Positions 39,606-47,225 of a DNA stretch of 64,000 nt are shown here, piece after piece. Source of the stretch: a virus. Made by a program: the position numbers and the translations under genes. The stretch's first letter is position 1. Every line of letters begins with the position of its first letter. The stretch covers positions 30,297-94,296 of IMG/VR virus record IMGVR_UViG_3300036770_001423, one strand, 5' to 3'. The notes beneath the pieces are model-generated. The model was given only the letters and a program-made list of their open reading frames with translations. It was not told the DNA's origin and did no database searches.

Positions 39606-39806
39606 TTACCCCTCCACAATTTCAAGTTTAACAGCTTTGTTGAATGAAAACATATGGCACGATTTACCTTCATTCAACTTACATTGCTTATAATACAGCA
39701 TTCTTGCTTCACGATCAACCACTTTCTTATATTTCCAATCTGTAGTGGCTGTATTCGCTATAAAAGATGTTAATAGTGCAATAGACATTACAAAGAATTT
39801 AACCAC
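39606..39806 (-). CDS. small exported protein, 66 aa
   Basis: GTG start after GAGGAGAATGGATC. A signal-peptide-like start (VKFFVMSIALLTSFIANTAT) and a mature part with two cysteines (YKQCKLNEGKSCHMF). Together with the two genes after it, it forms a small envelope-directed operon. Confidence 0.65.
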   Translation of the reverse strand: MVKFFVMSIALLTSFIANTATTDWKYKKVVDREARMLYYKQCKLNEGKSCHMFSFNKAVKLEIVEG

Positions 39807-39931
39807 GATCCATTCTCCTCATTCAAACATCGCGTATAACGCTCTACAATTGATTATGAGCCACTTTCTCCTCAATCCTATCCGAATGTATTTGGATGAA
39901 TTATCGTGGCTTAGAATGCTTCCTATTGCGT

Positions 39932-40180
39932 TTAATCTTGTTGTGGTGGAATGTTTAAAAATACACAATTTCCTCTGTAATCGCAGTGAGTAATCACTGA
40001 CCAACCACGCTGCTCTAATAGTAACTGAAGTTGCGTTGTTGTGATCCACTCAGGAACATCATAACCTTTGTTGTTATAAAATGTCGGGAACACTTCTTTC
40101 TGTAACCACTCATCTACTTTTGATTGGATACCTTCTGTAACAGATTTTTCGTAAGCCAAGTAATCTTTAACTGTAATCAT
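39932..40180 (-). CDS. hypothetical protein, 82 aa
   Basis: A helical N-terminus (MITVKDYLAYEKSVTEGIQS) and a beta C-terminus (WSVITHCDYRGNCVFLNIPP). GTAGGAGGAATAAAC precedes the ATG. No family is recognised. Confidence 0.65.
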   Translation of the reverse strand: MITVKDYLAYEKSVTEGIQSKVDEWLQKEVFPTFYNNKGYDVPEWITTTQLQLLLEQRGWSVITHCDYRGNCVFLNIPPQQD

Positions 40181-40267
40181 GTTTATTCCTCCTACAATGC
40201 TCTATGAGCGATTATTTATGTTACCCTAAGCCAACGTATGGCTTAGGCTGTAAAACGTCTTAGAATT

Positions 40268-40289
40268 GATTCTAGAGCGTTTAAATGCT
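40268..40289. repeat. 22-bp repeat, copy 2
   Basis: Contains TCTAGAGCGTTTAAATGCT. An identical 22 bp copy lies at 32419-32440. Here it overlaps the 3' end of the HNH gene. Confidence 0.85.
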
Positions 40290-40658
40290 GTTGGCTTTAA
40301 TCCGCTTCGATGTACGTTGCAACCCTCTCAACGCTTTAGCTAAATCTAATTCATTCACTGGATTCTCAATCATACTCTTTAAACTGTTGAATGTTGTATG
40401 ACAAGCTGCAACATTCCCTACTTCATAAGGCTTGTTGCTATCAATACGGTCGATTGTAAACGTATCTGCTGTCAATGTCAACCCTGTAAAGTAACATTTC
40501 TTTGCCTTACACATGTTCTTAAAGCTAACAAAAGAGATGTTGAAATCAATACCACGATCTTTGCTGGAACGTGCTTTGTTTAGATAAGCCGTAGCAATCT
40601 TAACATCGTCACCAGAATGTCTGTTAGTGGTTTTCTTTGCAGGTTTCTTTGTAGTCAT
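40281..40658 (-). CDS. HNH-type endonuclease, 125 aa
   Basis: The start (MTTKKPAKKTTNRHS) follows GAGGATTTACCG. The core KKCYFTGLTLTADTFTIDRIDSNKPYEVGNVAACHTTFNSLKS has the DRID...N...H pattern of a compact HNH fold in which the first zinc pair is reduced to a single Cys. The Lys-rich N-terminus would bind DNA. It has its own promoter (40690-40718), back to back with a rightward promoter. It is probably mobile. Confidence 0.7.
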   Translation of the reverse strand: MTTKKPAKKTTNRHSGDDVKIATAYLNKARSSKDRGIDFNISFVSFKNMCKAKKCYFTGLTLTADTFTIDRIDSNKPYEVGNVAACHTTFNSLKSMIENPVNELDLAKALRGLQRTSKRIKANSI

Positions 40659-40689
40659 CGGTAAATCCTCATTCATTTCGATGTGAACA

Positions 40690-40718
40690 ACTCTACTCTC
40701 ATCTGTTCCTTGTGTCAA
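40690..40718 (-). promoter_or_regulatory. sigma-70 promoter, leftward
   Basis: On the minus strand, TTGACA (40713-40718), a 17 bp spacer and TAGAGT (40690-40695). Confidence 0.75.
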
Positions 40719-40752
40719 CAAGAATTTTAAATAATTCTATAAACGATTCTGC

Positions 40753-40781
40753 TTGACATGAGATGTGTGTATGTGTAGAGT
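40753..40781 (+). promoter_or_regulatory. sigma-70 promoter, rightward
   Basis: TTGACA (40753-40758), a 17 bp spacer and TAGAGT (40776-40781), divergent from the promoter at 40690-40718. Confidence 0.75.
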
Positions 40782-40812
40782 GGTTGCATGTTCAAACGTA
40801 TGGAGAAATTAC

Positions 40813-41088
40813 ATGAATAATAAAATTGAGAAGGGTTGTTTGGCTATTGTTGTGAATAGCTATTGTCCTGAGAACTTAGGTAAGGTTGTCACTGTTGGCA
40901 ATTACATCGGAACAGAAATCGGATTCTTAATGAAGGATTTGTGGGAAGTTGACAAACCGATGTTAGCATCCGATGGTAAGTATTATTTTCTTCAGCGAGA
41001 AAATTCGTTGATGAGGATTGACAACTACGACGAAGATATGTATACTCTTGAACAGATTGAGCAATTAGAGAAGGAGAAAATGGAATGA
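40813..41088 (+). CDS. hypothetical protein, 91 aa
   Basis: The start (MNNKIEKGCLAIVVNSYCPEN) follows TGGAGAAATTAC. The sequence KGCLAIVVNSYCPENLGKVVTV is typical of a small SH3-like barrel seen in phage proteins of unknown function. The end is helical (LEQIEQLEKEKME). It is the first gene of the rightward block. Confidence 0.65.
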   Translation: MNNKIEKGCLAIVVNSYCPENLGKVVTVGNYIGTEIGFLMKDLWEVDKPMLASDGKYYFLQRENSLMRIDNYDEDMYTLEQIEQLEKEKME

Positions 41089-41234
41089 AAACAGTAACAG
41101 TTGATGCACAAAATCTGTGGTACATCTTATCTGTATATGAAAGTTTGTTGGATAAAAATAGTCCTTTTGCGTCAGGGGATTTAGCGATTATCCAAAAGAT
41201 GAAACAACAAATTAAAGATGAGGAGAACAAGTGA
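41085..41234 (+). CDS. hypothetical protein, 49 aa
   Basis: A helical peptide (LWYILSVYESLLDKN ... IIQKMKQQIKDEENK). It overlaps both neighbours by ATGA. No family is recognised. Confidence 0.6.
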   Translation: MKTVTVDAQNLWYILSVYESLLDKNSPFASGDLAIIQKMKQQIKDEENK

Positions 41235-41431
41235 TGAGTGATTTAATGACTGTTTGGTTTGCGTTTAACGTTGTGTTTGGTATATGGTCTGTTAAGAACT
41301 GGATTACTTGGGGTGTTGCTTTCTTTGGTGGTCACACTTTCCATCAGAACACAGCAGGTAAAATGTTAGATTTAATTGTTCTGTCAAGTTGTTTAGCTCA
41401 ATATTTAATTGTGAATGGAGGTGTTGTATGA
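41234..41431 (+). CDS. membrane protein, 65 aa
   Basis: The ATG is eight bases after GAGGAG. Two hydrophobic segments (MTVWFAFNVVFGIWSV and MLDLIVLSSCLAQYLIV). Function unknown. Confidence 0.6.
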   Translation: MSDLMTVWFAFNVVFGIWSVKNWITWGVAFFGGHTFHQNTAGKMLDLIVLSSCLAQYLIVNGGVV

Positions 41432-41610
41432 TTAAGACATTTGTGTTGATTATGGTTATTAGTAACGGCTACAAAGCTGGAGTATCTTCTGTATCTACAG
41501 AGTTTAATAGTCAAGAAGCTTGTCTTGCAGCGCTGAATACTATTATTAATGAAACAAATCGTACCAATTATACTCGTGTTGTTGGTAGTGGCTGTTTTCC
41601 AAAGGAATAA
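41428..41610 (+). CDS. small exported-like protein, 60 aa
   Basis: A short hydrophobic start (MIKTFVLIMVISNGYKAG) and two cysteines (EACLAAL, GSGCFPKE). It overlaps the preceding gene by ATGA. Possibly a periplasmic peptide. Confidence 0.6.
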   Translation: MIKTFVLIMVISNGYKAGVSSVSTEFNSQEACLAALNTIINETNRTNYTRVVGSGCFPKE

Positions 41611-41612
41611 AC

Positions 41613-41828
41613 ATGAACAAAGCTCCTGCTGAAGCATTGGAAGAACTAATCATCCTGTCAGGGATGTACCGTGTACAGCTTGGATTGGTGGCTAAGCTTT
41701 CAGGGGCTATCTTAGCTAATGATAAACACAGAGCTAAGAAGTTGTGGAGTGAGATGACAGAAATTAAGAGTTATCTTTGTGACATATTCACTTGTGATAT
41801 TGAGGAATATTTGTTTAGTTACTCATGA
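41613..41828 (+). CDS. hypothetical helical protein, 71 aa
   Basis: All-helical (AEALEELIILSGMYRVQLGL ... AKKLWSEMTEIKSYLCDIF). No family is recognised. Confidence 0.6.
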   Translation: MNKAPAEALEELIILSGMYRVQLGLVAKLSGAILANDKHRAKKLWSEMTEIKSYLCDIFTCDIEEYLFSYS

Positions 41829-41894
41829 ATAGCCGTCCATACGGCTTCCATTTAACAATAACCATGATACACTATAAGTGTAGGAGGAAAGATT

Positions 41895-42068
41895 ATGCAA
41901 GTAAAAATTCATTGGCCTAACGGTGATTATCACACGAAATCAACTTTCAGCACTACTGGTGAACACACGGATTTATTAGTGTTAGCCATGCGAGATGTAT
42001 TGGTTCTGTCATTGACATACGATGTGATTATTGACAATGGCGTAATTACTTTTGTTGAGAAGGCTTGA
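41895..42068 (+). CDS. hypothetical protein, 57 aa
   Basis: ATG after TAGGAGGAAAGATT. A small beta-rich protein (MQVKIHWPNGDYHTKSTF ... DVIIDNGVITFVEKA). Its stop lies inside the next promoter. Confidence 0.6.
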   Translation: MQVKIHWPNGDYHTKSTFSTTGEHTDLLVLAMRDVLVLSLTYDVIIDNGVITFVEKA

Positions 42069-42099
42069 CAACCGAGTAAAAGGTGGTAATATCTACCAC
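42065..42099 (+). promoter_or_regulatory. promoter embedded in a small inverted repeat
   Basis: TTGACA (42065-42070), a 16 bp spacer and TAATAT (42087-42092). GTGGTA/TACCAC (42083-42088, 42094-42099) surrounds the -10 box. Confidence 0.65.
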
Positions 42100-42606
42100 A
42101 AGTAAGTAGTTTTAAATTATCTGTTGGGTTCACAACACTGACGTTTTCTTAGCGGAGAACGTCAAAGCCTCTAAGGTTTGAGCTAAATACAAATCCGCTA
42201 TACAGTAAAGCACTCCCTGATTCACAGTGACATCCTGTAGTTATAAGTAGTGAACGTAGGCAATTACATACAAGGTCTTAAGACGGACTCCGAATCAGCG
42301 ACAATACAACCTTCTTTGGTGAGTTATTCGGATAAACACAATTTAAAGGGTGATGGTTTCCTGCTCCAATTGATTATTCATTATCAAAGGCAGGCTATGC
42401 AGGGTGGTGGCTTCCCTCCAGAGATAACAGATCGTAATGTGATTCTCTAGACAATTAGCATCGTGATAAATTGTATGTAATATATCTCATATAGATTAGA
42501 TAATAGCTGATAAAGATACAGGCGAACAGAGCGTAATAGCTAAGGGCTTTTCCTTACTATCACCCTATCGTCTAATGAACAGATCCGTCCAAAATTTGAG
42601 GTATGT
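42100..42606 (+). other. long structured leader or ncRNA candidate upstream of HNH gene
   Basis: About 500 bases between a promoter and the HNH start. Visible pairings are TGTTG/CAACA around GGTTCA, GACGTTTTC/GAGAACGTC (loop TTAGCG), an exclusive alternative TAGCGGA/TCCGCTA, CAAAGCCT/AGGTTTG, and CTGATTC/GAATCAG. A 66-codon GTG frame (42250-42450; ends AMQGGGFPPEITDRNVIL) lacks a ribosome site and may or may not be coding. I could not match it to a tRNA, group I intron or known riboswitch. Confidence 0.35.
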
Positions 42607-43371
42607 ATGGAAACAATTAATTTATATGATTATTTAGAATTGAGAGGTGCGAGAGCCTTATCTGATGCAGAAGCTGAAGTCTTAGGTGTTGAGCTAGTTT
42701 CAGGCTGGGTGAAGAAAGCTAATGCTATAAAAATAGACAAAATAACGGCAGTACAGGCACTGTTATACGGAGCTAAAAGTAAGTCAAATAACACTTCTCG
42801 CATGAAAACAATAGCTGAAGGTTTATTGGCTGGGAAAAACTTTAGTGATTTCATAGAAGTTACTGGTCTTGATAGACACGTAAAGAAGGTAAAAGCGCCT
42901 AAAGTAAAACGTTGTAAGATGAAGCCGAGTAACGTAATAAAGAAATTGGCAAAGTTTTGTAACATGCCATCAACTGCTGACGCCGATGCTTTGTGTGTAA
43001 TAGCTTCCGATAAGCTAAAGTTTACACCAGACTGGACTAAAGGTTTGGAATTTGTTGCTGCACAACTGTTTGAAGAATCAAAGAAGTACCAACAAGAGGT
43101 TGTTCCAGACAAGTTTATTAAAAAGACGGATGACGATGAATTCTTTAGAAGTCAGGCTTGGAGAACTTTAAGGTATAACGCATTTAGTCTACATGGCAAT
43201 AATTGTCAGTGTTGTGGAGCGAAAGCGGGTAACGGTGTCGTTCTCCACGTAGACCATATTCTTCCTAGGTCTACTAATCCTGAACTAGAATATGACATCA
43301 ACAATCTTCAAATCCTTTGTGAAGATTGTAACATTGGTAAATTACACCTGAAAACTGACGACTGGCGTTAG
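42607..43371 (+). CDS. HNH homing endonuclease
   Basis: The 254-residue protein ends in a textbook HNH fold: EFFRSQAWRTLRYNAFSLHG, NCQCCGA (first Cys pair), HVDHILPRSTNPELEYDINNLQILCEDCN (H-N-H and second Cys pair, residues ~215-245). The N-terminal ~170 residues are helical and Lys-rich (KVKAPKVKRCKMKPSNVIKK), probably DNA-binding. GAGGTATGT precedes the ATG. It sits alone after a ~500-base structured leader. Confidence 0.88.
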   Translation: METINLYDYLELRGARALSDAEAEVLGVELVSGWVKKANAIKIDKITAVQALLYGAKSKSNNTSRMKTIAEGLLAGKNFSDFIEVTGLDRHVKKVKAPKVKRCKMKPSNVIKKLAKFCNMPSTADADALCVIASDKLKFTPDWTKGLEFVAAQLFEESKKYQQEVVPDKFIKKTDDDEFFRSQAWRTLRYNAFSLHGNNCQCCGAKAGNGVVLHVDHILPRSTNPELEYDINNLQILCEDCNIGKLHLKTDDWR

Positions 43372-43458
43372 GTTAAGAGAAGTATATTACTGTATTAGTA
43401 TTGTAATTAGTGTAATACTCTGATAGATTAGTAATCAGAATGAATTGAGGAGAGTGAA

Positions 43459-43656
43459 ATGAATAATGAAAAATATATAGTTGTTGTATTTGATGATATG
43501 ACAGGTAAACCTAAACACTCAATCTGTGGAGGCAATGGAGTAAGTAGAGATAAGGCAGAGTTCATCATGGCTGAAGCTAGTCTACACTTAGACCATTCTA
43601 AGTATTCTCTATTTCTTGTTCCTTGTGTAAATGAACATTTTGATGAGGATGAGTAG
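43459..43656 (+). CDS. hypothetical protein, 65 aa
   Basis: A small mixed protein (KYIVVVFDDMTGKPKHSICG ... KYSLFLVPCVNEHFDEDE) with GAGGAGAGTGAA before the ATG. No family is recognised. Confidence 0.6.
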   Translation: MNNEKYIVVVFDDMTGKPKHSICGGNGVSRDKAEFIMAEASLHLDHSKYSLFLVPCVNEHFDEDE

Positions 43657-43657
43657 A

Positions 43658-43882
43658 ATGAACACACCACAAAACACATATTGGAATACTCGTGATGGGA
43701 GAAAGCTACTGATTGCTGATATGGATTTAGACCATGTTCAACACTGTGTATCTCTCATGACTAGACAGATGGGGTTCACTGTAGTTTATTACAGTTATTG
43801 TCATAGAATTAAACTGTGTGAGTTGATTACAGCTTATGAATTAGATCGAACACTAGCTGCTTTAACTGATCCTAATTTGTAG
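43658..43882 (+). CDS. hypothetical protein, 74 aa
   Basis: The start (MNTPQNTYWNTRDGRKLLIAD) follows GAGGATGAGTAGA. 'WNTRDGRKLLIADMDLDHV' resembles a small phage protein family of unknown function seen by recurring W-T-R-D-G/K motifs. The rest is helical. Confidence 0.6.
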   Translation: MNTPQNTYWNTRDGRKLLIADMDLDHVQHCVSLMTRQMGFTVVYYSYCHRIKLCELITAYELDRTLAALTDPNL

Positions 43883-43891
43883 GAGGTGCGT

Positions 43892-44090
43892 ATGGAACGT
43901 TTAGAAAACTGTACAGCTCTGTATACATCACGGAATCGGTATTGAGGTAGATAGACTGAGAGATGGTGTTAAAGTGTTTAGGGCTGTAAGTTTATGTGGA
44001 AAGAAATCTCGCTGGACAGAGAACAATCTGCAAGATTGTATTAGACAAGTTGTTAAAATAATCATTGACAACACAATTCATTCCGTGTAA
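43892..44090 (+). pseudogene. small gene broken by a one-base frameshift
   Basis: A strong GTAGGAGGTGCGT site and ATG start MERLENCTALYTSR, but the frame stops after 17 codons. In another frame, coding-like sequence continues (IEVDRLRDGVKVFRAVSLCG ... WTENNLQDCIRQVVK) to 44090. One extra base near 43935 explains it. The tail overlaps a promoter, so the true 3' end is uncertain. Confidence 0.5.
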
Positions 44091-44093
44091 TCT
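44065..44093 (+). promoter_or_regulatory. sigma-70 promoter of the RNA ligase
   Basis: TTGACA (44065-44070), a 17 bp spacer and TAATCT (44088-44093). Confidence 0.8.
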
Positions 44094-44121
44094 ATACACA
44101 ACTTGAACACAGAGGAGAGAA

Positions 44122-45429
44122 ATGATGAGTAATTACAAAGCAATTATCGCAAAGATTGATCGTGTGGCACCTATCCCTAATGCAGATCGTATTCATTTAG
44201 CCACAGTGCTTGGTGAGTCTGTGATTGTGAGTAAAGAGTGGGAAGTAGGTAAAATTGGTGTGTTGTTTGTAGCAGGTACACAGTTGTCTGAGGCATTTGC
44301 ATCAAATAACAACTTGTTCCGTGATTCTGAAAAGAACGCAGACAAAACAAAGAAAGGTTTCTTTGAAGATAGTCGCCGTGTACGAGCACAACCGATGTTG
44401 GGTGTTAAGTCTGAAGCATTCTTTGCTGATTTATCTAGCCTTTCATTTGCTGGTGACATTACAACTTTAAAACTGAATGACTCGTTTGAAGAATTTAACG
44501 GTGTAAAGATCTGTAATAAATATTTAAATGAAAAGACATTACGTGCAATTGGTAACGCGAATACAAAAGCACGTAAGAAAGATGCTACGCCATTATTTTT
44601 TGAACACGTAGAAACGTGTCAATTTAAACAGGGTATGCAAGCTATTCAGAAAGGTGACTTGGTTAGTATTCAGGCAAAAGTACATGGTACGAGTCAGCGT
44701 GTAGCTAAAACAACTGTGGTTAACGACTTACCTAAATGGAAAGAGTTAGTTAATTCATTGTTCAGCAAGGTTGGTTTACAAGTACCTTTTGCTGAGACAC
44801 GAACAGATTATGTTGTAGGTACTCGTCGTGTCGTATTGACAGAAGGTAAAGAAGGTTTTCATGGTTCTGAGCAGTTCCGCTATGAAATTCTTGAACAACT
44901 TAAACCGTACTTAACAGACGGGATGACTTTGTATCTTGAAGTTGCTGGTTACGCTAATGGTAAACCGATTATGTCTCGACACAACACAAAAGATTTGAAG
45001 AACAAAGAAATTAGTAAGAAATACGGTGACGTAGTAACATACTCGTATGGTTGTAAAGAACATGAAAACCGTGTACACGTATATCGTATTACGATTACTC
45101 AGCCTGACGGAACAGCTTTAGATTTTACACAGAAACAGTTAGTTGATTGGTGTAATGCTCGCGGTATTTTACCGGCGTTGGATGTGGTAGAACCGTTTGT
45201 TTTTGATGGTGATTATGAAGCATTAGCTGCCAAAGTTGAAGCTCTTACAGAACGTCCTGAAGTGTTAGGTGAAGATTTTATCGATCCTAGTCATGTTAGT
45301 GAAGGTGTTATTGTTCGGGTAGATCGCGGTACATTGACGCCGTTATTTCTGAAGTCTAAGAACTTCTACTTCAAAGTGATGGAAGGTATTGCTTCGGAGA
45401 AAGAAGTAGACGTTGAAGATGCCGCATAG
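44122..45429 (+). CDS. RNA ligase with N-terminal OB-like domain
   Basis: The 435-residue protein shows nucleotidyltransferase motifs: motif I SIQAKVHGTSQR (catalytic Lys ~186), motif III-like TLYLEVAGYANG, motif IV VSEGVIVRVDR and motif V FLKSKNFYFKVMEG near the C-terminus. The N-terminal ~150 residues (IDRVAPIPNADRIHLATVLG, EWEVGKIGVLFVAGTQLSE) form an OB-like module, as in the Deinococcus Rnl5-type RNA ligases. It would reseal cleaved RNA, plausibly tRNAs cut by host anticodon nucleases. The next operon encodes the matching end-healing kinase/phosphatase. Confidence 0.85.
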   Translation: MMSNYKAIIAKIDRVAPIPNADRIHLATVLGESVIVSKEWEVGKIGVLFVAGTQLSEAFASNNNLFRDSEKNADKTKKGFFEDSRRVRAQPMLGVKSEAFFADLSSLSFAGDITTLKLNDSFEEFNGVKICNKYLNEKTLRAIGNANTKARKKDATPLFFEHVETCQFKQGMQAIQKGDLVSIQAKVHGTSQRVAKTTVVNDLPKWKELVNSLFSKVGLQVPFAETRTDYVVGTRRVVLTEGKEGFHGSEQFRYEILEQLKPYLTDGMTLYLEVAGYANGKPIMSRHNTKDLKNKEISKKYGDVVTYSYGCKEHENRVHVYRITITQPDGTALDFTQKQLVDWCNARGILPALDVVEPFVFDGDYEALAAKVEALTERPEVLGEDFIDPSHVSEGVIVRVDRGTLTPLFLKSKNFYFKVMEGIASEKEVDVEDAA

Positions 45430-45432
45430 TAG

Positions 45433-45467
45433 TTGACAACAAAAGCCTAGTCTGATAAGCTAGGCTT
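45433..45467 (+). promoter_or_regulatory. promoter overlapping a terminator-like hairpin
   Basis: TTGACA (45433-45438), 17 bp and TAAGCT (45456-45461). The arms AAGCCTAG (45443-45450) and CTAGGCTT (45460-45467) form a perfect 8 bp stem ending at the expected start site, so only read-through RNA from the ligase gene contains the hairpin. Confidence 0.7.
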
Positions 45468-45490
45468 CATTGTTTACAGAGGAGAATAAT

Positions 45491-46390
45491 GTGAAAGCAG
45501 TTATTTGTGTAGGGATTAGTGCATCAGGGAAGTCTACATTTGCTAAAGAATTGGTTGCGCAAGGTTGGGTGGACGTAAACCGTGATGACATTCGGTTTGA
45601 AATGTTCTGCAATGGTGTTCGTGATTGGAGTTTGTACAAGTTTACTAAAGAACGTGAAAATCGCGTAACCCAAGCACAAGAAAGTATGGTCGATGGTGCT
45701 AGTGTTATGGGGATGAATGTTGTTATTTCTGACACAAACATTAACGACAAAACTCGTAACTTTTGGATTAAACGTCTTACAGACCTCGGATATGATGTTG
45801 AGTTAAAATACTTCGACATTGATTTGATTGAAGCGTTAGAACGTGACGCTAAACGTTCTAATGGTGTAGGCTACAAAGTAATTACAGACCAGTATCGTCG
45901 TTATATGAAATTGCGTCATGGAGATAATTATCATAAACGTAAAGAAGGTTTAGTAAGAGCTATCATTGTGGATATTGATGGCACACTAGCTGACATGGAA
46001 GGTATTCGTAAACCATTTGACTGGGATAAAGTTCACTTAGATAAACCAAGAGAACACATTATTCGGATTGTAGAAGATTACTTCTTTGAAACTCCTGAGC
46101 GATGTGAAGTAATTTTTGTATCTGGTCGTGATTCCGTTTGCATGGAGTCTACAAGACGCTGGTTATCAGAACACGTAGGGGATTGGACAGATAGTCGTAT
46201 GTTACTTATGCGCCCACAAGGAGACATGCGAAAAGATACATTAGTGAAGAAAGAGATTTACCACAAATACATCGAAGGTCGTTATAATATTGACTACGTA
46301 ATTGATGACCGAGATCAAGTTATCCGCATGTGGGAATTTGAATTAGGTCTGGATGTTATCAAGGTTGGTAAACTTCACAACGAGTTTTAG
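45491..46390 (+). CDS. polynucleotide 5'-kinase/3'-phosphatase
   Basis: The GTG start is supported by GAGGAGAATAAT; the nearby ATG is followed by a stop. The 299-residue protein has an N-terminal P-loop kinase (VICVGISASGKSTFAKELV, with the NRDDIRFEMF strand) and a C-terminal HAD phosphatase (IIVDIDGTLADMEG, ~residues 158-171; FVSGRDS; YVIDDRDQVIRMW). This is the T4 Pnk domain order. It heals RNA or DNA ends to 5'-phosphate and 3'-OH for the RNA ligase next door. Confidence 0.92.
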   Translation: MKAVICVGISASGKSTFAKELVAQGWVDVNRDDIRFEMFCNGVRDWSLYKFTKERENRVTQAQESMVDGASVMGMNVVISDTNINDKTRNFWIKRLTDLGYDVELKYFDIDLIEALERDAKRSNGVGYKVITDQYRRYMKLRHGDNYHKRKEGLVRAIIVDIDGTLADMEGIRKPFDWDKVHLDKPREHIIRIVEDYFFETPERCEVIFVSGRDSVCMESTRRWLSEHVGDWTDSRMLLMRPQGDMRKDTLVKKEIYHKYIEGRYNIDYVIDDRDQVIRMWEFELGLDVIKVGKLHNEF

Positions 46391-46392
46391 TA

Positions 46393-46422
46393 CACCTAAG
46401 CCCAGCGAATGCTGGGCTTTTT
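46393..46422 (+). terminator. Rho-independent terminator
   Basis: TAAGCCCAGC-GAAT-GCTGGGCTTTTTCATTT, after the Pnk gene. Confidence 0.9.
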
Positions 46423-46448
46423 CATTTCTAACACAAATAAATTAAATA

Positions 46449-46476
46449 TTGACATCCTCACCCGTTCGTGTAGAAT
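46449..46476 (+). promoter_or_regulatory. sigma-70 promoter of the replication operon
   Basis: TTGACA (46449-46454), a 16 bp spacer and TAGAAT (46471-46476). It starts the operon of small genes leading to primase-helicase and polymerase. Confidence 0.75.
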
Positions 46477-46533
46477 AGCTCTCATTGAATCAACCGTGAA
46501 CGCATAGCAGAAAGATTAGGGAGCGAAGCAAAA

Positions 46534-46752
46534 ATGACAGATAAACTACAGAAATTAGAACGATTTGATACGTGGATTGAAAACGATAGCTGGAGCGGCG
46601 GTCAGTGGATAGGTAGAGTATATCATAAGAACGGGGATTTTATCGAAGTGTCAGAGTTACTTTCTTGGATTCAGACCCATGTTAGTGAAGGAAGTATTTC
46701 TAATGTATACTCAGACTTATTGAAAGCTTTAGGTGAAGGAGACAAACAATGA
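46534..46752 (+). CDS. hypothetical protein, 72 aa
   Basis: A small mixed protein (RFDTWIENDSWSGGQWIGRVYHKNG) with an amphipathic C-terminal helix. ATGA overlap with the next gene. No family is recognised. Confidence 0.6.
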   Translation: MTDKLQKLERFDTWIENDSWSGGQWIGRVYHKNGDFIEVSELLSWIQTHVSEGSISNVYSDLLKALGEGDKQ

Positions 46753-46958
46753 AGTTCGAATGTATCAAAGATTTTTGGATGAATGTACGTTTTGTAGATG
46801 ACTTACCTGAGCTTGCTTTCAAAGCTGGAGAGGTATACACATTCTATCGAACAGCTACACCTGACCACGTAGTAACTCACGCAGATCATACAGGCGATAT
46901 TCACTACATGGATTTAGACGAAGAATTTTTTGAATATTTTATTCAAGTGGAGGAATAA
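46749..46958 (+). CDS. hypothetical protein, 69 aa
   Basis: FKAGEVYTFYRTATPDHVVTH suggests a small SH3-like barrel; acidic C-terminus. No family is recognised. Confidence 0.6.
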   Translation: MKFECIKDFWMNVRFVDDLPELAFKAGEVYTFYRTATPDHVVTHADHTGDIHYMDLDEEFFEYFIQVEE

Positions 46959-46961
46959 CAT

Positions 46962-47225
46962 ATGCCAGCAACAATTATCACAGTAGACTTTCGTGGTACA
47001 CGTAAAGTGATTGGACATGAGTGTATCCCAAAACGCACAGCTTGGAATTGTGATGTTTGTGGGAAAGAGTATATCAACATCGAAGGTGCTGAAGATAACA
47101 TTCGTCGTATTGACATTGATAAAGATGTTATGTCAGCAACTGGAAAGAAACAGTTGACAACTACTATCAAAGTATGTGAGAATTGTTGTATTCAGATTGG
47201 TAATGTATTTAAGAAAGGAGAATAA
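46962..47225 (+). CDS. small zinc-ribbon-like protein, 87 aa
   Basis: Cys pairs NCDVCGKEY (~residues 27-35) and CENCC (~74-78) could bind zinc. The middle is charged (DNIRRIDIDKDVMSATGKK). GGAGGAATAACAT precedes the ATG. No family is recognised. Confidence 0.6.
   Translation: MPATIITVDFRGTRKVIGHECIPKRTAWNCDVCGKEYINIEGAEDNIRRIDIDKDVMSATGKKQLTTTIKVCENCCIQIGNVFKKGE

Noticed and set aside
39819-40049. Minus-strand ORF between 39819 and 40049
   Set aside because: It overlaps the better gene at 39932-40180 out of frame and has no ribosome site; the remaining ~120 bases (39810-39931) hold nothing I can support.
42100-42200. tRNA gene (T-arm-like TGTTG-GGTTCA-CAACA)
   Set aside because: The loop has six bases, and no acceptor, D or anticodon arms with the right spacing were found. 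I found no convincing tRNA anywhere in the window.
42630-43112. 160-residue minus-strand ORF
   Set aside because: It lies antisense inside the HNH gene, whose motifs are clear; low-complexity translation without ribosome site.
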